Part shown: positions 42,133 to 52,535 of the stretch, in pieces
How positions within the stretch are numbered: the first letter of the stretch is position 1
How the letters are laid out: each line of letters begins with the position of its first letter
DNA from: Tetrahymena thermophila SB210
Taxonomy: Eukaryota > Ciliophora > Oligohymenophorea > Hymenostomatida > Tetrahymenidae
Reading direction: 5' to 3'
DNA: 64,000 nucleotides
NCBI RefSeq assembly: GCF_000189635.1
Contig: NW_002476353.1
Coordinates: 496,001-560,000, forward strand
Position numbers and translations under genes: made by a program
Notes under the pieces: model-generated
Database searches by the model: none
What the model saw: only the letters and a program-made list of their open reading frames with translations
What the model was told of the DNA's origin: nothing

Positions 42133-43914
42133 TTTGGTTCTACTTTCTTTCTTTCTATCCTTTTTTCTTAATGGATTAATTAATAAAGATAATTTCATTG
42201 TCAATAAATATATAAACAAAAAAAAAAAAGCAAACAAACATTTAAACAAATAAACAAACAACCTATTCTAATTAAACTAGTATTTTAAAAAAATTCATTT
42301 TTTATATTTTAATTTATTAAAAACTGTATATATATTTATATATAATTTAGTAATGTATTATAAACTTGTATTAAATACAGTAGAATTATTTTTTTTATAA
42401 TTTATTTAAATCAAATCTTCATGTAAAGTTTTGTTTTACCATTACTTATTTTAATTTAATGATAAAATTAATTAAAAAAAAAAATAATTAATCTATTTAT
42501 TTATTAATATAGATTAATTTTTTAATATTATTAGCTAGTAATTAAAAAAAATTAACAGTGATTCTAATCTAATAATTAGTTCATATATGACTATAAGCCC
42601 TCCAAAATTTTAATCAAAAGTAGGGATTTAAATAAAATATTTTTCGGAGGATTTATTTTATATTTTTAGTTAAATTAATCAATTTACTTAAGATTAAAAA
42701 TTTGTTAAAAATAAAATATCTTAACGTTCAAATCCTTTCCTAATTAAAATATTGAAAAAAATATAGGTTTGAAATTTTTAAGAAAAATAATTAATTATTT
42801 GCAAAATTAAATAAGTTTGTTAACTAATTATAGATAAAAAAAGCATTCATAATCAACTTATGTCTCAAACAAAATAGTTTTTAAAGGATAACAACTGAGA
42901 TTACGGCTTCTTAGGAATTAAGTTTTTAGCACAGCGTTCAAATAGAGACTGAGAAAATGATTATTTTATGCAGTTTTCTAACAATACTCAAGTTAGAATG
43001 GAATAGCGAAAAATTTGTTAATCCCCTTTTTCCTAATAACAGAAATTATGACAAAATATTTACAAAATTCTGTAAAAAAAGAGTAAAAAAATAAGAAAAC
43101 ATTCATGATTCATCAAGTTTTTAAAGCAAAAAGTTTTTTAATCTTCAAATTCAGACTCACATCGTACCCGTTTAGAAGGATGAAATTTAAAATATTTTCT
43201 TATCAACTACTCTAATAAAAATAAATTAATTGATTTTCAAAATATCTTAACAAAAAATTTTACATTTATTCTCTAATAATTAAATAGTTTTTTCTTCACA
43301 TTCTTAATTTTCTTCATTAGATTAGATATGCTGTAGTTAACGATCTCCAATATAACTTAAAATAAAATAACCTATTACATTTAAACAAACTATTACCATA
43401 AAATACATTTATATTTACCAAATAAGATAATATCAAATTTACATCAAAAAAAACAAAAAAGAAAAATAAAATTTTGTTAATAAAAATAAAAATCAATCAA
43501 TACCAATAATAATAAAAATACCCAAATTAATTAATATCTTAAAATTTATAAATCTTCATGAATTAATTAATTAATTAAATGAACATATTATATATATCTC
43601 ATAATATACTAATCTTGTATACAACTTATATTTACTTTAAAAATATTTTAAGTGATGGATTATATTAAAATTATTTCTATTATTTATTCTTACTATTCTA
43701 TTAATATATTAATTATATTTTTAAACAGTGATTAACTGAAATAAAAAATATATATCAAATGGTTTACATTGAAAATAGATAATTCAAATATTTATTTGAG
43801 GATATGAATTTTTACATACAATTATCAATATATCTTATTTAGCTTATAGGTTGATAAGATTATTATTTCAAAAATAAGAAGTTTAGAAATTTAAAATAAA
43901 ACTTATATAAAATC
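42133..43914. other. Intergenic stretch with an unresolved coding-like island
   Basis: AT-rich except for a denser island at about 42757-43330. There a plus frame is open from 42757 to about 43653, and pieces on the minus strand also read like protein. A weak hairpin (CCTCC at 42599, GGAGG at 42646) precedes it. No tRNA or other RNA gene was recognised. Confidence 0.45.
42757..43653 (+). other. Uncertain open frame, possible gene remnant
   Basis: After an AATATAG acceptor the frame reads without TGA for about 300 codons, with its first Met at 42957. The first 190 codons have ordinary composition, for example TEITASQELSFQHSVQIE and PLFPNNRNYDKIFTKF. The rest decays into AT-rich Ile/Lys/Asn sequence, as expected of non-coding DNA. 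The minus strand gives equally protein-like pieces (SKRVRCESEFEDQKTFCF, about 43185-43132). Strand and reality are undecided. Confidence 0.25.
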
Positions 43915-45595
43915 ATGAGTGACTGCGCTTATTCAGATCCTAAGCTTAAAAAAGTACATTATCACCTCCACTATAAGAAAGATTCTGCACAAGCATTAGC
44001 TTCTCAAAATTTTCAAAGCTAGCAACACGTACATGTTTCCAGCATTAATAAACCAACTACTTAACAAGTTTAAGTTGGAACATCTTAAAGAGTTTTTGAT
44101 ACTGGTTTTATTCAAGTTGATACATCTTAAATTGAAACTATTGATATCAACCATAAACTCTTAGCAGAGAGAGACCAACTTAGATTCAGAATAATTAATC
44201 TAGAAGAATAGCTTGTTACTTCTCTTGAGACATAAAAAATAGAAATAATTAGATAATTAGAACAAAAATATGTAATTTATTTGACATTTAATACTTGCTT
44301 AATCAGATTGATTTTAAAATGAAATATTTTATCCATATTAATTATTACTTTAATAAAAGAATGAACAGCTAAAAGAATTAGAAATTACTCACTCTAAGTC
44401 TATAGAGTTAGAAAGGAGTTAAATGAGCTCTCTTAGATAATAAGTTACAGAACTTTCAGCTTAGAACATTACTTACAAAGAGAATATAACTTCACTATAA
44501 AAAACACTGGAAAAATATGAATAAAAATTCGAAAAGTTTTCTGAAAAAAGTAAGAAAGAAAAAGATTAAATTAAAAAATCTTTCTAAGAAGATATCGAAA
44601 AATTATAAAATGAAATATTGAGTTTGAAGGTAACATTTTAAACAAATAAAAATGAAAATCGTATTGATATATATTAATTTGATAATAGGAAAAAGTTAGA
44701 GATAGTGCTCTTAATAATGATAGGCCAACTAAAGTCTATTTTGAAGAGCAACTAGCAAATGTAAAAGCTTAGCTTTAATTAAAGGTTTTGAGAATAGAAA
44801 AGCTTGAATCAGATAATTAAGGTTTAGAACAGCAACTTCACTAGCAGGCATTAGAATTATCCTCTCTTCAAACTCAACTTAAGATAAAAAGTTAAGATTA
44901 TGACAGGTATACAATTTAAAGAAAAACTTCTGATATAGAAAAGCAGATGGTAGAACTATAAAGATAATATGAAAAGACAATTTTTAACTTAGAAGAAAAG
45001 ATAGATCATTAGAAATAAAAGATACAGAAACTGAAACTATAAATATCGAAAGGTCCCATTAAGTTAGACCCAGTTATTGTAGATCGCCCTGTTTAAGTAG
45101 AAACAGTAGTTGAAACCGTTAAGTATATACCAGTGGTAAAATAAAATAAAATAAAAAGTTTATATTTTATTGATAAAAATAAAAAATAAAGGAAAGAGTA
45201 GTAAAAGAGCATGGATTTGATAATAAGAACTCTGTATTGCTTGCTTAAAACGATAAAAGAACAGAAAAAGAATTAGAACTAATTAAACACTATGAAGATA
45301 AAATAGAGTAATAATCTTTTCTAATCACTTAGCTTTAAAGAAAAATAGAAACCTTTTCAAAAATACATACATTACAATCTTAGACATAAACTGCTTAGGA
45401 TTAACAAGTTCTATAAGCAAATGAAACAGTTAAAAAATAGTAAATAATTTTTTGCTAAAATTTAGCATATTTATTTAGCATAATTTATTTGTTAACAGTT
45501 AATAGGAAAACGACTACCTCAAATAGAGTTTATAAAACTACGAATCAAATTTAAATAATTTAACTAAGAAATTTGATGAGCCAAACTAATTCTGA
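43915..45595 (+). CDS. Coiled-coil protein with alveolin-like Val/Glu stretch
   Basis: The start is MSDCAYSDPKLKKVHYHLHY. An N-terminal segment, VGTSQRVFDTGFIQVDTSQ, precedes a long coiled coil (about 44160-45030) rich in Gln, Glu and Lys. Near 45060-45200 the sequence changes to VIVDRPVQVETVVETVKYIPV, continued after an intron by ERVVKEHGFDNKN. Such Val-Pro-Glu-Lys runs resemble the repeats of alveolins, membrane-skeleton proteins of alveolates. A second coiled coil follows and the protein ends TKKFDEPNQF. About five exons. A role in the cortex or epiplasm is inference from one short stretch; it could equally be a basal body protein. Confidence 0.7.
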
Positions 45596-46768
45596 TAATA
45601 TTTAACTGTTTGTATTTGTTTATAAACTAAATTTGTGTTAAAATACCTAAAAATAATTTTTATTTATTTTGACTATATCAAAATAACTTACTTTTTTCAA
45701 ATAAATGTAAAATAATTGTAGCAAAAAATTATTAATTGCTAAAATATTTTAAATTAATTTAATCTCCTACAAATAAATTTATCAATCAACCAAAATTCAT
45801 GAAAAATTTATTTTCTTTTGTAAAGCAGATTCCAAGATGTAAATTTAAAATGAGCAAATTTTTTTAAAAAACAACATAATTATTATTAAAAAAGATTGTT
45901 CAAATATTTTTTTGCTAATTCTTAAAATATTTTAAATTAATTTATCTAATTAAAAACGAATTTATTAATGAACCAAAAATATTTGAACAATAATTAATAT
46001 TTTTAAATAATATATGATATTTGATTTAAATTTCAAATAAGTTGTTAATGATTTTTCAATGTAAATAAATCTGATAAGTAAATAAATAAAAAAATATAAT
46101 AATCAATTTGTGTTATAATTTAAATCATATTAAGAAAAATAAATTGGTTAATTATTTAATTATTTTATTTTATCTTCGTTTTTAAAAAAAGAATTTCTTT
46201 CTTTTCTAAAAGTGCATTTAATGTAATATTTTTTTCATTTAAAATTTATCTCTAGCATAAAAAAAGGTTCATATACTAAGCAGAAGCGTGTAAGATACAC
46301 TCATTAAAAAAGAATTTATAAATTTATTAAAATCTTATATAAATTTTTATAAAGATTGAATCTAATTAATTACCCACTTTTGCATATAAATAAACAAAAA
46401 TTTGATTACTATTTTAAATTTTAAATTTTCCCTTATTAAAAATAGTAAATTTGATATGAAACTCTTATTTTTAATAAAATTCAAAATCAAGTTGAAATTT
46501 AAGTTGTGTTTAGATGAGAAAATTTACTGTAATAGATTCAAATATTTGTAAACAATAAATTATGCTTGAATATAAATTTACAGATTTTTAATTAGTTAAT
46601 TAATTTATATATTTTAGGAAGGAAATTTCCAACTACTTTACACATTTATAGTCAGTAGGCTTTAGTTTTTAGTTAGAGAATAAGATTATTTAAGAATGGG
46701 TTTTTGAATTTAGTTAGTTATGCATTAATATTTTATTTTTTTGAAAAGTGATGTAAGAATTTGTTCAC
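45596..46768. other. Convergent intergenic spacer
   Basis: AT-rich. Two loosely similar segments of about 75 bases, near 45725-45800 and 45910-45985, share AAAATATTTTAAATTAATTT and TTTATnAATnAACCAAAA-type blocks and suggest an old duplication. No coding signal. Confidence 0.5.
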
Positions 46769-48795
46769 TCATATTTGGGTATTAAATCTAGATATCAAAG
46801 GCAACTCCTCTTTAAGTTTTGCTTTAATCCTTAATCTCGATTTTTAACTTTATGCTAAAATATCATATATTGTAGTTGCGTGGGGACTTCTACTTAGAAG
46901 CTCTTGTTTGTATTTATCTTTTTCTTCTTTTATAGCTATAATATTATAAAATTTTATGAGTAATTAATATAAAATAATATCTAATATTTAAATTGTTTTA
47001 AGGATTCATTCAATAAATATAACAATAGCTAAACCAAAATAAAAAATTTAATATTTATTTGCAAATAATGACCACACATTAATAATTTGATACATTCGCA
47101 ACAACCCTTGTAAACTTAATTTACTTAATTCCACTCATTTAGTATACACAAATAAATATCTATGGGAAATACTGAATCTGCTTATTTTTTTTTGATGAGG
47201 GATTTGATTGATAAATTGTTTTGAGTCATTAATAAGTGAAGAGGATAAATTTTTTTTTCATAAAATAAATCAGAGATAGTTAGCTAATTAGTTAGTGATA
47301 GTAGAAATTAATATCCCCAAAAAATTTTTAATTGATTTAGATCTTCTTTAGCAAAAAATTATAATTTTATTTACATTTATCGAGTATCTAGTGTTTCTCA
47401 AGGTTTTCAACTCTAACTTGCTTAATTAGATCATCGTATTAAATTTTCATTTAAGGATTTCTAGTTATTTCTTTAAATTTTTCTATGTAGAGGTCATTAT
47501 CTTATTTTTTTAGATATGACGTAAAAGGAATACTTATCTTTTATTTTTATTGTTTTGCTTCTCCCTTAGCCGTATCTTTTCCATAAAAATCTTCTGATTC
47601 AAACTTACTCAGCTATATTTAACAAAAAAATTAATGTTTAAATTGTGTTTAAGGTTTAAAATTAATTTATAATCGATCTAATATGTAATTGTCTTAACGT
47701 TAAGCTAGCTAAAAATAAATTCTATTTTTGACGTGATTGATGGAAATAAAATACCAAGTAAAGCAATTAACAATTAATTTATAAAAGAATTAAAAATGCT
47801 TACATCAACCATCATCTTTGAGAGTCTGTGTTTTATTAAGTTATCAAATTATTCTATCTTTTAGTTATCTTATATTCTTTTTTTCTCCTCCAACTCTTCT
47901 TAAATCTATTTAGGTGATTTACTTTACATCATAGAAGAGTTTTTAAGCACAGAGGTATAACCCGATTCTCTTAGAAAATTTTTTTTCGGGCTTTAGCTTA
48001 ATGAATTAGGTCTTATGTATTTTTTTTAAACGTTATTGTAATTATTGTCATTTGAAATGTTAATATTAGTTAATAAGAAATTTTATGGATCTTCGCTATT
48101 CTTAAGGCTTATGCTAAAACTTTAAACATCAGACTTTTTTTGGTATGGTGAGCTTGATTTCACATACGAAGAAAGCACTCTTTTTCTTCTAGAAGGAGAA
48201 CCTGATACAAAAAGTCTATAAATTAAATAAAAAACCTAAATAAATGATATAATAGTAATAAATATTGTGCTAATTTAATTTAATTAAATCTAAATCCTTT
48301 TCAATCTCTACAATTCAAGCATTTACTTTATTTAAATTAATTCTAATTTTTACTAATTTATTTTTTTTTTAATAATCTATGAATGAAATATTTAATTAAA
48401 TATTTATATTACTTCAAATTTTAGTAATATTTCGTCAATTAATCAATATCTTGGTATGCTTTAGAATCTGCAGACTCCACCGTTTAAGGAGTAAAGCTTC
48501 CTAATTACTTAAATTTCGATTCTTAACTAAGACCATAAGTCCTTCCATAATTACTGTTACCCCTTACATTTGGAGTATAGCGTTCTTAAAATATTATATT
48601 AGCCTTAGGACTATCTTAGGCAACATCTGTAAACGCCAAAGTGCTTTAATCTCCTGCGCTGCTCTCCTTGCATTAACTAGATATTTTTTTATTCAATTTC
48701 AAGCAGGGAGATAAGCCTTCATCAGATTTAATATTTTTCTACACACTTTAAGAGCGTGTTCGAATATTTAACTTGAATTTGTTAAGCTAAATCAT
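46769..48795 (-). CDS. Hypothetical Ser/Lys/Gln-rich protein, at least four exons
   Basis: The start is MIQLNKFKLNIRTRSQSVQK. The first exon is Ser-rich and disordered (ERYTPNVRGNSNYGRTYGL). The next has basic Ser motifs (SGSPSRRKRVLSSYVKSSS) and a helix, QEELEEKKRIQDNQKIEQF. The third contains YLKKQDNDLYIEKFKEITRN. A 439-base intron (46936-47374, phase 1) joins it to a last exon holding ELLSRSPHATTIYDILAQS and ending LISRFNTQI. Without that splice the frame would stop at 47226, but the last exon's acceptor, phase and composition favour joining. No family recognised. Possible phosphoprotein. Confidence 0.62.
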
Positions 48796-49900
48796 ACAAA
48801 TATATTTATTGTTACTTTACTCTTTTTGGTAAATTTCGTTATTTATTTTTTTAATCTTTTTTATTGTTTCTTTGTCAAAATCAATTATTTATTTTTTTTT
48901 ATTGTATTTGACTTTTAATTTAGTGGTTTAAATATGTGGTAATACCAAAAAATATTTACTGCATATTTTTTGAATTACTATTGAATTAATTAATCATTAA
49001 AAAATACAATTGATAATTATTGATTTTGGATTTATGCAAATAATATTACATTTAATATACGTATGTATTACTATTAGAAGCTAAACTTCTAACTATCAAA
49101 TATTGATGTTTAATTTAAAACATATATTGTTTTTTAATCATTTTTGATGAAATATCACAATCATATCCACTCTTTAATTCACAACTTATATTTGTCTTTA
49201 TTCTGTGTGCTTATTTAATTACATTATTATACTTTTATTCCTTTTATTAAAACTAGTTATTTATTCCTCCTTCTTTCCTGAATATTTTCGAATTTCAAGA
49301 GTCTGCAAAAACAAAAATAAATTTTAAAAATACTAATAAATGATAATTAAGTAAGCTAGTAGTTTGAATAATTTAAATATTCCTAAAATTCAAATGCAAA
49401 TAGATACATTTAATTTTTTAAATATGCAACAAATTTATTAAAATAATCATATCTAACGCAAATTTTAATTATATGCTGACTTAATTTATGCTTTTTTGTA
49501 AAAAAGTAATTAATTTATATTAAAATTTTAAAGTTTGACTTTCAACTTTTTTAAATAATAAAATTAACAAATTATGGTAGCTTTTAAAATAATGTAATTA
49601 AATATTCTATTTAATTTGATAAAAATGACAAGAATTTAATTACTAAAATAATAACTTATATATAAATAAATTTAAAAAAAATAAATTAGATTATATATAG
49701 TGAGTGTATTATAGTACTACTATAATATTTTTCTTTTCGCTTAAAAAAAATCAATTAGTTATTTTTTATATAATTTGATATTATCTATCTATCAGTCTTT
49801 TAATTTATTTATTAATTTTGAATAATATCAGATTTACTTATATATTTTAATCAATCAGACTAATAAAATAACAAATTCGTTTGCTAAAATTGAATTTAAT
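48796..49900. other. Divergent intergenic spacer, nothing recognised
   Basis: About 1.1 kb of AT-rich sequence upstream of both flanking genes. No coding island, repeat or RNA gene seen. Confidence 0.6.
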
Positions 49901-52113
49901 ATGGTAATATCCAATTTATTTATCGATTTGACTTAATTATAAACTCTATTCAAAAAGAAAAGGGATTAACAAGAATCTGAAGAAGAGAGCGAGGAAAGTG
50001 GGGATGACTCTGATTCTGTCGAGGTTTAGAGGGCAACAAATGTTAGGGCTAAATCATATCATGATTCAAATAATGTTATTTTAGGAAAAAGATAAAGGAG
50101 AGAATCAACCAAACATGCCAAAGGTAAGTTCATCTCTAAATTAACAATTATATAATTTCTTTAATGACTTAGAATGACAATCATTTTAATAATTTAAAAA
50201 ATAAGATGACTTGATAGGATTTAAGGAGAAAAAAAAGAAGCGCGGTAGAAAAGCTAAAAAGAAAAAACCTTTGCCAATAGTAAATAATTTAGATTTAAAT
50301 ATTTAAAAACAAACCTTTCTTAATTTAATTTATGCATATATTATAAATATGATTTTATAAAAACAATGTAAAATACTTTCAAATTTAAATTAAAAATCAC
50401 ACTAAATTGATAATGATTTTATTAGTAGAAAAAGAAGGGTCGCAAGAAAAAGAAAGTCTCAAAAAAAAGTTAAAAAAATGGATAGTTGAGGGGAAATGGT
50501 GAAAAAAGAGAAAAAAAAGAGAAAGGAGAGAAAGTTATTAAAGAAAGATCTAAGGTAAAGGTAGAGGATGAAGATGATGAGTTTAGACATCAAAATCCTA
50601 ACTTGATTCATCTCTCAAAGCTAAATAAAATATTTGTTTTGCACAGCAGTGAAATAAGAGCAAACAAAAAAGACAAAAAAAAGCTATTTCAAAATACCTT
50701 ACTAGCTAAAACACCAGAAGAAAAAAGAACCTCACAATCTATCATCGAATGTGATTTAAGATACTTTGATTTTACTTATTTGACAAACATATTTGACTCG
50801 TTTGATGGTAATTGAATATTCAATTTAACAATATATTTATTTTTAATTTTATTTATTCAAAAAAATTTATTAATTAAAAAATTTTATTTTATTAAAATAA
50901 AATCAAAACTAATTTAATTAATTTTAACGCTTTTAAATTGTTAAAAATTTAGTTGTAATGATTGCTCCACCATTTGATGCAATATCGATTTAAGAAGTAT
51001 TTGAACTAAAAGTGGAGTTGATCTCTAAGCAAGGATTTCTTTTTTTCTGGGCAAAAGATGTTCCAACAGCTACTTCATATGAAATAATGTCTAAATGGGG
51101 ATATGATGTTATTGATCAAATTATTTGGGTGAAAATCGATAAAGTAATTTAACTAATTACTAACATTTTGTTTTATTTTATTTTATTATTAGAATGAAGG
51201 GAAAATGATTTTAGAAGACAAGCCAGACAAATATTTTTATAATTCAAATGAAATGTGCTTAATAGGTGTCAAAAAGCACCCTTCCTCAAAGGGAGTTGAG
51301 TATCAATCAAAGGTATCAAACAATATCATAGTTTCTCATCAACCATAGAATTAATCTTGTCCAGATTAAATATACGATATTATTGATTTGATGATGCCAG
51401 GAAGCAAAAAAATAGAACTTTTTACTAAACAGAAAGTAATCAGAGGAGGCTGGTTTGGGTTAGAGCATAAGTTTTAACCAGAGATAAACTAAAGTAAAAA
51501 TTTAAATCAACAAATCAATACTAAAGAATCAGATAAAGCAGCTCATTTTGATCATACTAAAGTCTAAGATATTCAAGCTATAAAAAATAATTAAATTCCT
51601 ATTTTCAATTAGTAGCAATGCCTTAAATGTGAGATGAAACCAATCGTTGGGCTGTATTTTTCTTGTGAAACATGCAAGATAGATACTCAGAACTCTTTCT
51701 CTATATGTAATTTTTTCCTAAATTAATATTTTTAAAGTTATTTTTTATTTTAATTATAGGCTAAGATTGCTTCTTTAATACATCTCCAAAAGAATTATTT
51801 ATTGGAAATCATAACGAAAACCATAAATTAGAAATTGTTCACGAAATACCTCAATAAACTTATAAATAAAAAGTAAATAAATTAATTAATTAATATCAAT
51901 TATATAAAGAATCAACTCATTTTTAAAAAAAAGCTTAAATGCACGAATATATCTTGTTAGAAAGATTTATCATACTCTTTAGTACACAAATGCTTAACCT
52001 GTTTTGAATTGTACTTATGTGAAAAGTGCTATGCAAACCAAAATAAAGTTAAGCTTCCAAATACCCTCAAGGATTCACATTAATACTACCATGATTTTTT
52101 TATGATTAAATGA
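49901..52113 (+). CDS. MT-A70-family (MTA9/AMT-like) protein, catalytic motif degenerate, with two ZZ-like zinc fingers
   Basis: MT-A70 proteins methylate N6 of adenine in RNA or DNA, usually as a catalytic and a non-catalytic pair. The N-terminus is acidic then strongly Lys-rich (KEKKKKRGRKAKKKK), suiting DNA binding. The methyltransferase fold shows YFDFTYLTNIFD, then VVMIAPPFDAISI where active enzymes have DPPW, then GFLFFWAKDVPT, WGYDVIDQIIWVK and DLMMPGSKKIELFTKQ, GGWFGLEHKF. APPF replaces DPPW, so it should be a non-catalytic partner, like Tetrahymena MTA9. The C-terminus adds two Cys/His clusters: CLKCEMKP..CETC..CQDC..HNENH, then CTNISC..CLTC..CEKC..HQYYH, matching ZZ-type fingers. 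It ends HDFFMIK. About seven exons. The first intron may start at 49904; the frame is open either way. Confidence 0.87.
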
Positions 52114-52535
52114 AAACACAAACTATTAAGTTTTAGCACTAAATTTTAAATAGAAAATTAGTTATTTTTATATAAATCTAACTTTATAATAATGTTGTTT
52201 CAATTTATATTTTTTTATTCAGTAAATATAAATTATCAAGATATTACAAATCATTCATTTAATGCTATTTTATCATATGAGCAAGCATACATAAAAGTAG
52301 TAGATAGATATATAAAAAAATTGGAATCAGTCAAACATCAAACATTCATTATAAAAGCAAATAGTTAAAAAGAGATATTTTTATATAAAAATTTTTAAAA
52401 GCTTGAGCATGCAAAAATCAATCTATTAAATTTCTTATTTTGCAAATAATTATTAGCAAAAATAAAGCAGAAAGAATAGTTTGCTATTTATACTTACTCT
52501 CAAGTTGATCAAAATATCTTAAATATTATCGTAGA
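52114..52535. other. Short spacer between two plus-strand genes
   Basis: AT-rich, 422 bases. It holds the 3' end of the MT-A70 gene and the promoter of the next gene. No distinctive site seen. Confidence 0.6.

Noticed and set aside
42720..42745. GTTCAAATCC resembling a tRNA T-loop
   Set aside because: No acceptor stem, D arm or anticodon arm can be drawn around it.
42854..43560. ATG frame with several in-frame TGA codons that reads well if TGA is Trp, suggesting an alternative code or a mitochondrial insertion
   Set aside because: The neighbouring frame on the same strand is open without TGA, and the TGA frame also contains many TAA/TAG, which would be stops in the mitochondrial code.
47226..47380. 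TGA at 47228-47226 as the end of the minus-strand gene
   Set aside because: The codons before it are AT-rich and intron-like, and a phase-matched exon continues at 46935-46769.
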